The notes beneath the pieces are model-generated. The model was not told the DNA's origin and did no database searches. It saw only the letters and a list, made by a program, of their open reading frames with translations. A DNA stretch of 64,000 nt from Streptomyces sp. NBC_00582 (GTDB lineage Bacteria; Actinomycetota; Actinomycetes; Streptomycetales; Streptomycetaceae): positions 6,386,001-6,450,000 of the forward strand of contig NZ_CP107772.1 in the NCBI RefSeq assembly GCF_036345155.1, given 5' to 3'. Below are positions 17,254 through 26,645 of the stretch, piece by piece. How positions within the stretch are numbered: position 1 is the first letter of the stretch; every line of letters starts with the position of its first letter. A program made the translations under genes and the position numbers.

Positions 17254-19782
17254 TTACTCCGACTTGATCGCCGCCAGCATGTTCAGCCGGGCCGCCCGCC
17301 GCGCCGGCCACAGCGCCGCGAGGACGCCCACACCGGCGGCCATCAGCAGGAACACGGCCATCCGGTCCCACGGCAGGACGAGTTCGTACGTCGCCATCCT
17401 CGTGCCGACCAGCTCACCGGCCGCCCAGCCGAAGAAGACGCCCAGGCCGATCCCGAGCACCCCGCCGAACAGCGAGATGACGAGGGACTCCAGCCGGACC
17501 ATCCGCTTGACCGCGCGGCGGTCCAGGCCGATCGCGCGCAGCATGCCGATCTCCTGGGAGCGCTCGAACACCGACATCGCCAGCGTGTTGATCACCCCGA
17601 GGACCGCGACGATCACGGCCATGGCCAGCAGGCCGTAGAGCATGTTCAGCATCAGCGTGAACATCTGCGCGATGCTGTCGGACAGGTCCTTCTTGCTCTG
17701 CACCTTGATGGCCGGGTTGGAGCCGAGGGCCTTCTCCAGCCGGTCCTTGGTGGCGTCCGAGGCGCCGCCCGAGGTCTTGACCATGACCTGCATGTCGGTC
17801 GGGTCCTTCTGGTGCGGGGCGAGCGCGGAGGTGTCGAGCAGGATGCCCCGGATCAGCTCGTTGGCCTCGTACACCCCGGCGACCGTCAGCCGCTGCCTCG
17901 CGCCGTCCTCGTAGGAGGCGGTGAAGTCCGAACCGGCCTTCCAGCCGTGCAGCTTCGCGGTCTCCTCGTCCACGACGACCTTGGCGCCGCCCACCGCGAA
18001 GGTGCCGTCGTCGACGGGCAGGTCGGTCAGCTTGCCGATGGCGGAGCCGTCGACGCCGGTGAGGTACTCGGTGGTGTCGTCGATCCGGGCGGGGGCGTTG
18101 CGCAGCGGGCTGGTGTCGGTGACGCCCTCGGTGGACTTCAGCGTCTTCTCGACGTCCGGGGAGAGTTCGTTGCCGTTCGCCATCGACACCACGTAGTCGG
18201 CGCGGATCGCCGAGGCGGCCATCCTGTCGATGGACTTCTGCAGACTGCCCGCCATCACCGTCATCCCGGTGATCAGGGTGAGGCCGATCATCAGCGCCGA
18301 GGCGGTGGCGGCCGTACGGCGCGGGTTGCGCACCGAGTTCTGCCGGGCCAGCCGGCCGGAGACACCGAAGACCCGCAGGACCGGCGCCGTGCCCGCGATC
18401 AGCGGACGGGACAGCAGCGGCGTCAGGATGAACACGCCGATGATCAGCAGGACCGCGCCGATGCCCATGGGGGCCTGGCCGTCCGAGCCGTCCATCGTCG
18501 TCGCGTACAGGACGGTCGCGACGCCCGCAGCCGAGAACAGCGCGCCGAGCGTGTTGCGCAGCACCAGCGACTTGGTGGTGGCCTTGGCGTGGACGCTGCT
18601 CATCGCCGCCACCGGCGGGATCTTCGCGGCCCGGCGGCCGGGCAGCCAGGCCGCCAGCATGGTGATGACGACACCGACGGCGAGGGCGGCGGCGACCGTG
18701 CCGGGGGAGACGACGAGCGGCCCGTCCGGGACGGTCGCGCCGAGCGTGCCCATGAGCGCGCGCAGCCCGGCGCCGATGCCGATGCCGGCCACCAGACCGG
18801 TCACCCCGGCCACCGCGCCCACCACGAACGCCTCGACCAGCACCGACCGCGTCACCTGGCGGCGCGAGGCGCCCACGGCCCGCAGCAGCGCCAGCTCCTT
18901 GGTGCGCTGGGCGACCAGCATGGTGAAGGTGTTGGCGATGATGAACGTGCCGACGAACAGCGCGATCCCGGCGAACACCAGCAGGCCCTGCTTCAGACCG
19001 CTCATCGAGGAGGAGATCAACCTGGCCTGGGTGTCGGCCAGTTCGCGACCGGTGACGGTGTTCACCTCGTCCCGGGGCAGCGCCGCCTTCAGGGCCGCCT
19101 CCAGCGCGGTCTGCGAGGTGCCGGCGGCCGCCTTGACGTCGATCTCGTGGTACTGCCCCGGCTCGCCGAACAGCTTCTGCGCGGTCGCGGTGTCGAACAG
19201 GGCGAGGCTGCCGCCGGCCGCGACATTGCCGTCGTCGGTGGTGAAGATCCCGGAGATCCGGGGGGCGAGGACCGGGCCGTCGACCGACAGACGCAGGGTG
19301 TCGCCGACCTGGTAGCCGGTGCGCTCGGCGGTCTTCGCGTCGATGGCGACCTGGTCCGCGCCGTGCGGGGCGCTGCCCTGCGTGAGCGGGTAGCGGGGGT
19401 CCTTGTCGCCCCAGTAGTTGCCGCCCTGTGACTGGAAACCGCCGCCGACGAGCTTGCCGTCCTTGTCGGCGAGGGCGGTGAAGCCGGTGACGACGCCGAT
19501 GGCCGACGCGGCGCCCGGCACCTTCGCGCTCCTCTCGCGCAGGGCCTCGGTCAGTGCGGGGGTCTCGGCGATGCGGTCGCTGGTGTCCTCCCGGCTCTCG
19601 GCGGTGACGGCGACGTCGACCTGGTCGAAGCCCTTGGCGGAGCTGTTCTGCAGGGCGTTGGAGAGGGTGTTGGTGAAGACGAGGGTCCCGGAGACGAAGG
19701 CCACGCCGAGCATCACGGCGAGCACGGTCATCAGGAGCCGGGCCTTGTGCGCGAGGACGTTGCGCAGGGCGGTGCGGAACAT
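17254..19782 (-). CDS. ABC transporter permease with two FtsX/MacB-type domains
   Basis: 842 residues. The start ATG overlaps the stop of the ATPase gene by one base (TGATG), indicating translational coupling. One N-terminal transmembrane helix (about 18-38) is followed by a large extracytoplasmic domain, then three helices of a first FtsX domain around 255-400, a second extracytoplasmic domain, and three more helices at the C-terminus ending in ARRAARLNMLAAIKSE. This is the duplicated FtsX architecture of actinobacterial mechanotransmission ABC systems. They usually export lipids, peptides or antibiotics or act on extracytoplasmic proteins rather than import. Substrate unknown. Confidence 0.92.
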   Translation of the reverse strand: MFRTALRNVLAHKARLLMTVLAVMLGVAFVSGTLVFTNTLSNALQNSSAKGFDQVDVAVTAESREDTSDRIAETPALTEALRERSAKVPGAASAIGVVTGFTALADKDGKLVGGGFQSQGGNYWGDKDPRYPLTQGSAPHGADQVAIDAKTAERTGYQVGDTLRLSVDGPVLAPRISGIFTTDDGNVAAGGSLALFDTATAQKLFGEPGQYHEIDVKAAAGTSQTALEAALKAALPRDEVNTVTGRELADTQARLISSSMSGLKQGLLVFAGIALFVGTFIIANTFTMLVAQRTKELALLRAVGASRRQVTRSVLVEAFVVGAVAGVTGLVAGIGIGAGLRALMGTLGATVPDGPLVVSPGTVAAALAVGVVITMLAAWLPGRRAAKIPPVAAMSSVHAKATTKSLVLRNTLGALFSAAGVATVLYATTMDGSDGQAPMGIGAVLLIIGVFILTPLLSRPLIAGTAPVLRVFGVSGRLARQNSVRNPRRTAATASALMIGLTLITGMTVMAGSLQKSIDRMAASAIRADYVVSMANGNELSPDVEKTLKSTEGVTDTSPLRNAPARIDDTTEYLTGVDGSAIGKLTDLPVDDGTFAVGGAKVVVDEETAKLHGWKAGSDFTASYEDGARQRLTVAGVYEANELIRGILLDTSALAPHQKDPTDMQVMVKTSGGASDATKDRLEKALGSNPAIKVQSKKDLSDSIAQMFTLMLNMLYGLLAMAVIVAVLGVINTLAMSVFERSQEIGMLRAIGLDRRAVKRMVRLESLVISLFGGVLGIGLGVFFGWAAGELVGTRMATYELVLPWDRMAVFLLMAAGVGVLAALWPARRAARLNMLAAIKSE

Positions 19783-20552
19783 CAGCTGGTACGGCCCTTC
19801 GCGTCGAACTGCTTCATGAAGTCCAGGACGGTGTCCGCCGTCGGGCGGTGCATCTCGTCGACGATCCGGCCGTCCGCGAGGAACACCACGCGGTCCGCGT
19901 ACGACGCCGCCACCGGGTCGTGGGTCACCATCACCACCGTCTGGCCCAGTTCCCGCACGGAGTTGCGCAGGAAGCCCAGCACCTCGGCGCCGGAGCGGGA
20001 GTCGAGGTTTCCGGTCGGCTCGTCGCCGAAGATGATGTCGGGCCGGGACGCCAGGGCGCGGGCGACCGCGACGCGCTGCTGCTGGCCGCCGGAGAGCTGG
20101 GAGGGGCGGTGACCCAGCCGGTCCTTGAGGCCCACCATCCGGATGACCGAGTCCAGCCACTCCTTGTCCGGTTTGCGTCCCGCGATGTCCATCGGGAGGG
20201 TGATGTTCTCCAGGGCGGTCAGCGTGGGCAGCAGGTTGAACGCCTGGAAGATGAAGCCGATCTTGTCCCGGCGGAGCTTGGTGAGCTGCTTGTCCTTCAG
20301 CGATCCGAGCTCGGTCTCGCCGATGCGCACCGAGCCCGAGGAGAAGGTGTCGAGGCCGGCCACGCAGTGCATCAGCGTGGACTTGCCGGAGCCGGAGGGA
20401 CCCATGATCGCGGTGAACTCGGCCTGCCGGAAGTCGACGGAGACCCGGTCCAGGGCGACCACCTGGGTCTCGCCCTGCCCGTAGATCTTCGACAGGTCCG
20501 TGGCACGGGCGGCCACGGCGGTGGTCCGTTCGGCGAGGGGGCTGGTGGTCAC
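19782..20552 (-). CDS. ABC transporter ATP-binding protein (MacB/LolD type)
   Basis: 256 residues from GTG 20552, which has AGGAG 9 bp upstream; an in-frame ATG at 20606 lacks a site. Walker A GPSGSGKST (51-59), Q-loop FIFQAFNLLP, signature LSGGQQQR (153-160), Walker B IIFGDEP (173-179), H-loop VMVTHD. It powers the FtsX-type permease encoded directly downstream. A C-terminal extension (RPTADTVLDFMKQFDAKGRTS) is typical of this actinobacterial subfamily. The upstream region 20607-20946 has no gene. Confidence 0.94.
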   Translation of the reverse strand: MTTSPLAERTTAVAARATDLSKIYGQGETQVVALDRVSVDFRQAEFTAIMGPSGSGKSTLMHCVAGLDTFSSGSVRIGETELGSLKDKQLTKLRRDKIGFIFQAFNLLPTLTALENITLPMDIAGRKPDKEWLDSVIRMVGLKDRLGHRPSQLSGGQQQRVAVARALASRPDIIFGDEPTGNLDSRSGAEVLGFLRNSVRELGQTVVMVTHDPVAASYADRVVFLADGRIVDEMHRPTADTVLDFMKQFDAKGRTS

Positions 20553-20606
20553 GGGAACGCGCTCCTGTCGGGACGAGGGGGTGGGTGTCCTGGGGACCCG
20601 ACCCAT

Positions 20607-20946
20607 CGTTCCGGTGCCCGACGGCCGTGTAGTCAGTCGCTGTTCCGGTTCTGAAGGCAGACTCCGGTCGGACCGGGGAGCGCCGTGTCATACCTGGGGA
20701 TGACCCCGTGGGGGCGGACGATTCGTCAAGAACCGGTGGAGCACCCTCGTTCGGGCGGTGAAATTCCGTCATTCCGCATGCGCAAGCGGTTGCCGCGCGC
20801 CAGGCTACTGGCAAGTGCGGATGGCCAGTTCCAGGTGCTGATGCACCCTCAGACGTCAATAAAATAAGACAACATCGGTCCACTCTTCCGCTGTTCGGGG
20901 GACGGATCCCGATAGGGTCGGAAGCTCAACGCGGAGCCCAAGGCCT
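20607..20946. other. Intergenic region between the ABC operon and bldA
   Basis: 340 bp without a supported gene, unusually AT-rich at 20858-20880. It must contain the promoters of the leftward ABC operon and the rightward bldA. A TAGGGT at about 20913-20918 is a plausible bldA -10 box; I could not fix a matching -35. Confidence 0.5.
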
Positions 20947-21030
20947 GCCCAGATGGTGGAATGCAGACACGGCGAGCTTAAACCTCGCTGCCCCTTCGCG
21001 GGCGTGCCGGTTCAAGTCCGGCTCTGGGCA
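20947..21030 (+). tRNA. bldA: tRNA-Leu(TAA), bldA
   Basis: 84-nt class II tRNA. Acceptor stem GCCCAGA (20947-20953) pairs with TCTGGGC (21023-21029), discriminator A21030; anticodon loop CTTAAAC at 20977-20983 with anticodon TAA at 20979-20981; long variable arm GCCCCTTCGCGGGC; T arm CCGGTTCAAGTCCGG. It reads UUA, the rarest codon in Streptomyces, and is the developmental and antibiotic regulator bldA. CCA is not encoded. The pobA gene follows 143 bp downstream. Confidence 0.98.
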
Positions 21031-21173
21031 CTTCCGGCACCTCGTCGACGACGGCGCCGTTCATCGAGACGTTGACACCGGGTACCCCCGCGCGCAGACT
21101 CACGTACGACAAGAGTGAAGAAAATTTCACTGGACGAACACCTACGTGATCCGCTGTCTGAAGGGAACGCCCG

Positions 21174-22349
21174 ATGCGCACCACCGTCGGCATCATCGGC
21201 GCCGGCCCGGCCGGCCTCCTCCTCGCCCGTCTGCTCCACGGCGCCGGCATCGACTCCGTCGTCCTGGAGAGCCGCGACCGGGCCTACGTCGAACACCGCC
21301 AGCGCGCCGGGATCCTGGAACAGGGCACGGTCGACGTGCTGCGCGCGGCCGGCGCCGGGGAGCGCATGGACCACGAGGGGCTGCGCCACGACGGGATCGA
21401 GCTGCGCTACGACAGGAAGCGCCACCGCGTCGACTTCCCCGCCCTCACCGGTGGCCGGTCCGTGATGGTGTACGCCCAGACCGAGGTCTGCAAGGACCTC
21501 ATCGCCCTCCAGCTGAAGGAGGGCGGCCCGCTGCTGTTCGAGGCCGAGGCGCTGGCCGTGGAGGGCGCCGACACCGACAGCCCGCGCGTCCGCTTCCGGC
21601 ACGAGGGCGTCGAGGACGTCCTGGAGTGCGACTACGTCGTCGGCTGCGACGGCTTCTGGGGCGTCGCCCGCAAGGCGATCCCGGCCGAGCTGACCCGGGT
21701 CTTCGAACGGACGTACCCCTTCGGCTGGCTCGGCATCCTCGCCGACGTGGCGCCCTCGCACGACGAACTGGTCTACGCCCGCCACGACCGCGGCTTCGCC
21801 CTGCTGTCCATGCGCTCGCCCTCCGTGTCCCGCCTCTACCTCCAGGTCCCCGAGGGCACCGACGCCGAGAGCTGGGGCGACGAGGAGATCTGGGACGAGC
21901 TGGAGAGGCGCTTCGAGACCGAGGACGGATGGCGGCTGGAACGCGGGCCAATCACCCAGAAGTCCGTCACCCCCATGCGGTCGTACGTCCACGAGCCCAT
22001 GCGGCACGGCCGGCTGTTCCTGGCGGGCGACGCCGCCCACATCGTGCCGCCGACCGGGGCCAAGGGGCTGAATCTGGCCGTCGGCGACGTCGTCACCTTC
22101 GCGCGGGCGCTGTCGCACGAGAAGGAGACCGGGTCGGCCGAGCTGCTCGACGCGTACTCGCGGACCTGTCTGCGGCGCGTCTGGCAGGCCGAGCGGTTCT
22201 CCTACGACATGACCACCCTGCTGCACCGGGCCCCGGACGCCACCCCTTTCGAGGACCGGCTCCAGATCGCCCGGCTGGAGCGGATCGCCTCCTCGCGCGC
22301 CGCCGAGACCGACCTGGCCGAGGGATACACCGGGTTCCCGTTCGGGTGA
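21174..22349 (+). CDS. pobA: 4-hydroxybenzoate 3-monooxygenase
   Basis: 391 residues. FAD-dependent hydroxylase that converts 4-hydroxybenzoate to protocatechuate, feeding the beta-ketoadipate pathway. FAD loop GIIGAGPAGLLLARLL at the start, HRQRAGILEQGTVD (substrate side), the DG motif VVGCDGFWGVAR near 160, and LAGDAAHIVPPTGAKGLNLA near 282 that closes on FAD. Length matches the family (about 390-395). No pob regulator or pca genes are adjacent in this window; downstream genes are unrelated. Confidence 0.95.
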   Translation: MRTTVGIIGAGPAGLLLARLLHGAGIDSVVLESRDRAYVEHRQRAGILEQGTVDVLRAAGAGERMDHEGLRHDGIELRYDRKRHRVDFPALTGGRSVMVYAQTEVCKDLIALQLKEGGPLLFEAEALAVEGADTDSPRVRFRHEGVEDVLECDYVVGCDGFWGVARKAIPAELTRVFERTYPFGWLGILADVAPSHDELVYARHDRGFALLSMRSPSVSRLYLQVPEGTDAESWGDEEIWDELERRFETEDGWRLERGPITQKSVTPMRSYVHEPMRHGRLFLAGDAAHIVPPTGAKGLNLAVGDVVTFARALSHEKETGSAELLDAYSRTCLRRVWQAERFSYDMTTLLHRAPDATPFEDRLQIARLERIASSRAAETDLAEGYTGFPFG

Positions 22350-22551
22350 TCGACCGCACGATCTCCGGCCGGTTCCGGCCAGGTCGCAGGTTGGTCATGA
22401 ATGAGGGCCTCCACTAGCGGGAATCAGGACGCCACGTAGCGTGTTGCGCAGCACGACGAGGGAAAGATCCTCCCCAAGCAGTAGGGTCAATCCTTTGCCT
22501 ACCTATTACTCTTGACGCCAAGGCCGCGCACGGCGGCCATGGAGGAGTGAA

Positions 22552-23454
22552 ATGAGGAGCAGAAACCCGGTCTTCTCGCGACGGGGGTTCAGCCGCGACA
22601 ACGGCTACGCGGGCTTCAACGCGACGCCGCAGGCCGGGGGACCCGCTGTCGGTACACAGGCCAACCCGTACGCGCAGGGCGACCCGTACGCCCAGCAGGC
22701 GGGCAACCCCTACGCGCAGAACCCCTACGCCCAGCAGGTGGGCGCCCCGCCGCAGGCCCCGGTCCACCCGGGCGCCATGACCATGGATGACGTCGTCGCG
22801 CGCACCGCGACCACGCTCGGCACCGTGGTCGTCACGGCGGTCCTGTCCTGGCTGCTGCTGCCCGTCGACGAGGCCAACCTCGGCAAGTCCTACGGCATCG
22901 CCGTCGGCGCCGGCCTGGTCGCGATGGTGCTGGCCCTGATCCAGTCCTTCAAGCGCAAGCCCGCGCCGGCGCTGATCCTGTCGTACGCCGCCCTCGAGGG
23001 CGTCTTCCTCGGCGTGATCTCGTCGGCGGTGTCCACGTACATCGCGGACGGCGTGGTCGCCCAGGCGGTGCTCGGCACCATGGCGGTCTTCGCCGGTGTG
23101 CTCGTGGCGTACAAGGCGGGCTGGATCCGCGTCAACCGGCGCTTCTACGGCTTCGTCATGGCCGCGGCGCTCGGCTTCGTCCTGCTGATGGCCGTGAACC
23201 TGCTGTTCACCGTCTTCGGCGGCGGCGACGGCCTCGGCTTCCGCAGCGGTGGCCTCGGCATCGTCTTCGGCATCATCGGCATCATCCTGGGTGCCTGCTT
23301 CCTCGCCCTGGACTTCAAGCAGGTCGAGGACGGCATCGCCTACGGCGCCCCGCGCGAGGAGGCCTGGCTCGCCGCCTTCGGCCTCACGCTGACGCTGGTC
23401 TGGATCTACATGGAGTTCCTGCGACTCCTCGCGATCCTCAACAGCAACGACTAG
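22552..23454 (+). CDS. Bax inhibitor-1/YccA family membrane protein
   Basis: 300 residues. GGAGGAG precedes the ATG. A hydrophilic N-terminal tail (1-80) carries several NPYAQ/DPYAQ repeats; then seven hydrophobic helices from about 85 to 298 form the Bax1-I fold (GVLVAYKAGWIRVNRRFYG, ALDFKQVEDGIAYGAPREEAWLAAFGLTLTLVW). Acidic residues in the last helices (D, E in DFKQVEDG) are those linked to pH-dependent calcium leak in BsYetJ. Actinobacterial members have no proven role. Confidence 0.92.
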   Translation: MRSRNPVFSRRGFSRDNGYAGFNATPQAGGPAVGTQANPYAQGDPYAQQAGNPYAQNPYAQQVGAPPQAPVHPGAMTMDDVVARTATTLGTVVVTAVLSWLLLPVDEANLGKSYGIAVGAGLVAMVLALIQSFKRKPAPALILSYAALEGVFLGVISSAVSTYIADGVVAQAVLGTMAVFAGVLVAYKAGWIRVNRRFYGFVMAAALGFVLLMAVNLLFTVFGGGDGLGFRSGGLGIVFGIIGIILGACFLALDFKQVEDGIAYGAPREEAWLAAFGLTLTLVWIYMEFLRLLAILNSND

Positions 23455-23470
23455 CGGCACCGCGAGCACG

Positions 23471-23502
23471 GAAGGGCCCCGGTCTTCGGACCGGGGCCCT
23501 TC
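23471..23502. terminator. Bidirectional terminator with UUCG loop
   Basis: Perfect 14-bp stem GAAGGGCCCCGGTC / GACCGGGGCCCTTC around a TTCG tetraloop, between two convergent genes. Confidence 0.95.
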
Positions 23503-23516
23503 GGCGTCTGCGCGCC

Positions 23517-23744
23517 CTACAGGAATTTGCGCGCGGCCCTCCTCAGTTCGTACTCGTGGATGATCGCCTTGGCGTGGCCGTACGCGAGATTGTGCTCGTG
23601 GCGCAGCCAGCTGACCTTCTCCTCGAAGCGGAGAGCGGGGCCTTCGTCGACGGTGCGCAGCCAGTCGGAGACTTCACGGCCGGTGCAGTGGGGGATGCGG
23701 GCGAGCAGATTGCGGTGCGTCTCCTCGGAGAGGACATGGGACAT
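23517..23744 (-). CDS. DUF4287 domain protein
   Basis: 75 residues from ATG 23744, which has GGAGG 5 bp upstream; the in-frame ATG 18 bp earlier lacks this. The whole protein matches the DUF4287 pattern: ETHRNLLARIPHCTGREVSDWLRTVDEGPALRFEEKVSWLRHEHNLAYGHAKAIIHEYELRRAARK. It is a small, charged, cytoplasmic protein. Function is unknown; family members occur alone or fused to DUF5655. Confidence 0.85.
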   Translation of the reverse strand: MSHVLSEETHRNLLARIPHCTGREVSDWLRTVDEGPALRFEEKVSWLRHEHNLAYGHAKAIIHEYELRRAARKFL

Positions 23745-23848
23745 CGGCGCCTCCGGTTGCAAAGGGGATGTAAGCCGGTCCTTCAGGTCACCGTGCCTGA
23801 GCGTTCGCCCGTTGGCAACAGTCCGGGTACGACGCGTACGCTCACGGC

Positions 23849-24160
23849 GTGGTGGATACGACGTCTCTGACCCGTGCGGTGGATCACTTCGCCGATCGTT
23901 TGCGTGCCGCTCCGCAGAGCCGGTTGCAGCGGGGCGCTGCCGCTGAGGCGCTGGCGCTGGCCAGGCAGTTGGCTCACTGGGCGCAGACCATCGAGGAGCC
24001 GTCGGTGGAGCCTCGCGAGATGCCGGACGCGGGGATGTTCGCCGCGGCTGATCAGATCACCGTGGCGGTGCATGATCTGGCGGTCGTGCTTTCCGATGAG
24101 GGCCAGGTCGCTGAAGCCGTGCGGTGGGTGGAGGAGGCACAGAAGCGGGCGGGGGTTTGA
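23849..24160 (+). CDS. Small conserved hypothetical protein
   Basis: 103 residues from GTG 23849 (a second GTG is one codon later). All-helical, cytoplasmic, with heptad-like hydrophobic spacing in LTRAVDHFADRLRAAPQSRLQRGAAAEALALARQLAHWAQTIEE and AVAEAVRWVEEAQKRA. It is divergent from DUF4287 with about 100 bp between. I do not recognise the family; the reading frame has consistent third-position GC and a clean stop. Confidence 0.6.
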   Translation: MVDTTSLTRAVDHFADRLRAAPQSRLQRGAAAEALALARQLAHWAQTIEEPSVEPREMPDAGMFAAADQITVAVHDLAVVLSDEGQVAEAVRWVEEAQKRAGV

Positions 24161-24239
24161 GGTGCGTGGGCGACGGGCGGTGCGTGGTGGCCGGTCGCGC
24201 AGTTCCCCGCGCCCCTGAGGGGGTTGCGCCTCCCCGCGT

Positions 24240-25031
24240 CTACAGGCTCGCTATGACCCTGTCCGCCAGGATGTAGACCGTCTCCTCGCCGCACGCGAAC
24301 GTCAGGGTGTACGCGCCCGAGATGCCCGAGCCGCCCAGGAGGTACGGGGTCTCGCCCGCCGTGAGGGCCGCCGCGAAGCGGTCCGCGGTCTCCCGGTGGC
24401 CCGGGGTCATGCACAGGGTCGTGCCGTCGGCGAAGACGTAGACGTCGAGGGTGCCGAGGGGGCCGGGGCGCACGTCGGTCAGTTCGGTGCGGGACGCGGC
24501 CAGTTCCTCCAGGGCGGCCACCGTGCGCTCGTGGTCGTTCACCACGGGTGACTGGACGGGGACGAAGTCCGGGTGGGACGGGTGGCGGCGGCGGGCCGCG
24601 GCCAGTTCGGGGGAGTCCGCGGCGAACTCGTCGGCGTCCGCGGTCGGCTCGGTCACCGGCTCCAGCGGCTCCAGGCCCACGAAGTCGGTCTGACGGGGCA
24701 GGAACAGCTCGCTGTCCGGCAGACCCAGCAGGGAGGGGGCGTCGGAGGCGTCACGGGTCTCCTGGGCGGCCCAGAAGGCGCGTGCCTCGGCCAGTTCCCG
24801 CTCCCGCTCCTCGGCGAGGGCCTCGGCCACGGCCGCGCGTATCTCGGCGGTGTCCGTGGTGCTTCGGGCCGCCGGCACGAAGCCCCGCCGCTCAGCGGCG
24901 ACGTTCTCGGCGAGCTGGGTGTGCAGGGCGGCGACCTGCCGGCGCAGCTGCACGAGGGTGCGCAGGACGGCGACCCCCACGGCGCCCGTGGCGGCCGTGG
25001 TGACCAGCAAGGCGATCGGCATGGCGCTCAC
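24240..25031 (-). CDS. Membrane-anchored conserved hypothetical protein
   Basis: 263 residues. A single N-terminal transmembrane helix (about 5-25) is followed by a coiled-coil-like stretch (QLRRQVAALHTQLAENVAAE and AEALAEERERELAEARAFW), a low-complexity acidic linker, and a conserved C-terminal globular domain (about 195-263, LGTLDVYVFADGTTLCMTPGHRETADRF to CGEETVYILADRVIASL). The topology puts the coiled coil on one side of the membrane near the surface. I do not recognise a domain name. Transcribed leftwards alone; its upstream region contains the thiolase terminator. Confidence 0.65.
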   Translation of the reverse strand: MSAMPIALLVTTAATGAVGVAVLRTLVQLRRQVAALHTQLAENVAAERRGFVPAARSTTDTAEIRAAVAEALAEERERELAEARAFWAAQETRDASDAPSLLGLPDSELFLPRQTDFVGLEPLEPVTEPTADADEFAADSPELAAARRRHPSHPDFVPVQSPVVNDHERTVAALEELAASRTELTDVRPGPLGTLDVYVFADGTTLCMTPGHRETADRFAAALTAGETPYLLGGSGISGAYTLTFACGEETVYILADRVIASL

Positions 25032-25227
25032 TGACGTACTCCCGGTTCAAAGTCGACCCCCGACTTCCTACATCAGCTTGAAGGGCGGACTATCCCGCTG
25101 TCAGTGCGTAACGTCACGAAACGGACAGGAAATTGACGCCGGGGTTTGCCGCTGAACGGTGCTGAGCTGCGTAAATCCCCGTGAGAGGGAGATAGGTCAC
25201 ATCCTGGGGATGATTGGATCACAGAAC

Positions 25228-25262
25228 GGCCCGGAGTCCAGGGGTTTCCCGGACTCCGGGCC
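25228..25262 (-). terminator. Terminator after the thiolase gene
   Basis: 12-bp perfect stem GGCCCGGAGTCC / GGACTCCGGGCC with an 11-nt loop, about 57 bp beyond the thiolase stop. Confidence 0.85.
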
Positions 25263-25318
25263 ATGACGTGACGGCAGGTGCCGAAACGGTTACGCAGAGA
25301 CGGTCGTCGGCGCGGTCG

Positions 25319-26539
25319 TCAGCTGAGGCGCTCGATGACCATCGCCATGCCCTGGCCGCCGCCGACGCACATCGTCTCCAGGCCGAACTGCTTGTCGTGG
25401 AACTGGAGGGAGTTGATGAGGGTGCCGGTGATCCGCGCGCCCGTCATGCCGAAGGGGTGGCCGACGGCGATGGCGCCGCCGTTGACGTTCAGCTTGTCGA
25501 GGTCGATGCCCAGGTCGCGGTAGGAGGGGATCACCTGTGCGGCGAAAGCCTCGTTGATCTCGACCAGGTCGATGTCGTCGATCGTCAGGCCGGCGCGGCC
25601 GAGGGCCTGCTGCGAGGCCTCCACCGGGCCGAGGCCCATGATCTCGGGGGAGAGGCCGGAGACGCCGGTGGAGACGATCCGGGCGAGCGGGGTCAGGCCC
25701 AGCTCGCGGGCCTTGGTGTCGGACATGATGACGACCGCGGCGGCGCCGTCGTTCAGCGGGCAGCAGTTGCCGGCCGTGACCAGGCCGTCGGGGCGGAAGA
25801 CCGGCTTCAGGCCGGACACGGCCTCCAGGGTGACGCCGGCGCGCGGGCCGTCGTCCTTGCTGACCACCGTGCCGTCGGGGAGGGTCACCGGGGTGATCTC
25901 GCGCTCCCAGAAGCCGTTCTTGAGGGCTTCCTCGGCGAGGTTCTGCGAGCGGACGCCGAACTCGTCCATGTCCTGGCGGGTGACGCCCTTGGAGCGGGCC
26001 AGGTTCTCCGCCGTCTGCCCCATCGCGATGTAGGGGTCGGGGAGCAGGCCGTCCTCGCGCGGGTCGTGCCAGGTGGAGCCCTCGGACGCGGCCGTGGCGG
26101 CGGTGCGGGCCTCGGCCTCGGCGAAGAGGGGGTTCTTGGTGTCCGGGAGGCCGTCGGAGCTGCCCTTGGCGTACCGGGAGACCATCTCGACACCGGCCGA
26201 GATGAAGACGTCGCCCTCGCCGGCCTTGATGGCGTGCAGGGCCATGCGGGAGGTCTGGAGCGACGAGGAACAGTAGCGGGTGATCGTGCAGCCCGGCAGG
26301 TGGTCCATGCCCATCTGCACGGCGACGATCCGGCCCAGGTTGTAGCCCTGCTCGCCGCCGGGGAGGCCACAGCCGAGCATGAGGTCGTCGATGTCCCTCG
26401 GGTCCAGCTCGGGGACCTTCGCCAGGGCGGCCTGGATGATCGTGGCGGTGAGGTCGTCCGGGCGCAGGTCCTTCAGAGAGCCCTTGACGGCGCGGCCGAT
26501 CGGGGAACGGGCGGTCGAGACGATGACGGCTTCGGGCAT
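25319..26539 (-). CDS. Acetyl-CoA acetyltransferase (thiolase)
   Basis: 406 residues from ATG 26539. Thiolase-family enzyme that condenses or cleaves acyl-CoA chains, in fatty-acid beta-oxidation or acetoacetyl-CoA formation. N-terminal [21 protein letters not shown], acyl-enzyme cysteine in [26 protein letters not shown], general-base histidine in [10 protein letters not shown] and C-terminal cysteine in [11 protein letters not shown]. The extra residues before PEAV in a longer frame have no ribosome binding site. Whether it prefers C4 or longer chains cannot be said. Confidence 0.95.
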   Translation of the reverse strand: MPEAVIVSTARSPIGRAVKGSLKDLRPDDLTATIIQAALAKVPELDPRDIDDLMLGCGLPGGEQGYNLGRIVAVQMGMDHLPGCTITRYCSSSLQTSRMALHAIKAGEGDVFISAGVEMVSRYAKGSSDGLPDTKNPLFAEAEARTAATAASEGSTWHDPREDGLLPDPYIAMGQTAENLARSKGVTRQDMDEFGVRSQNLAEEALKNGFWEREITPVTLPDGTVVSKDDGPRAGVTLEAVSGLKPVFRPDGLVTAGNCCPLNDGAAAVVIMSDTKARELGLTPLARIVSTGVSGLSPEIMGLGPVEASQQALGRAGLTIDDIDLVEINEAFAAQVIPSYRDLGIDLDKLNVNGGAIAVGHPFGMTGARITGTLINSLQFHDKQFGLETMCVGGGQGMAMVIERLS

Positions 26540-26645
26540 CACGGCTCCAGTGGCGGAAGGGTTCGTACGGGCACGGCTGCTTGGGAAGTTACCCGTACGT
26601 ATGGGCTGGGTCACGGTGGTTGCCGTGTGACCCTGGCCGCACTTT

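Noticed and set aside
21146..22417. Alternate-frame open frame across pobA
   Set aside because: Arg/Pro-rich shadow of pobA.
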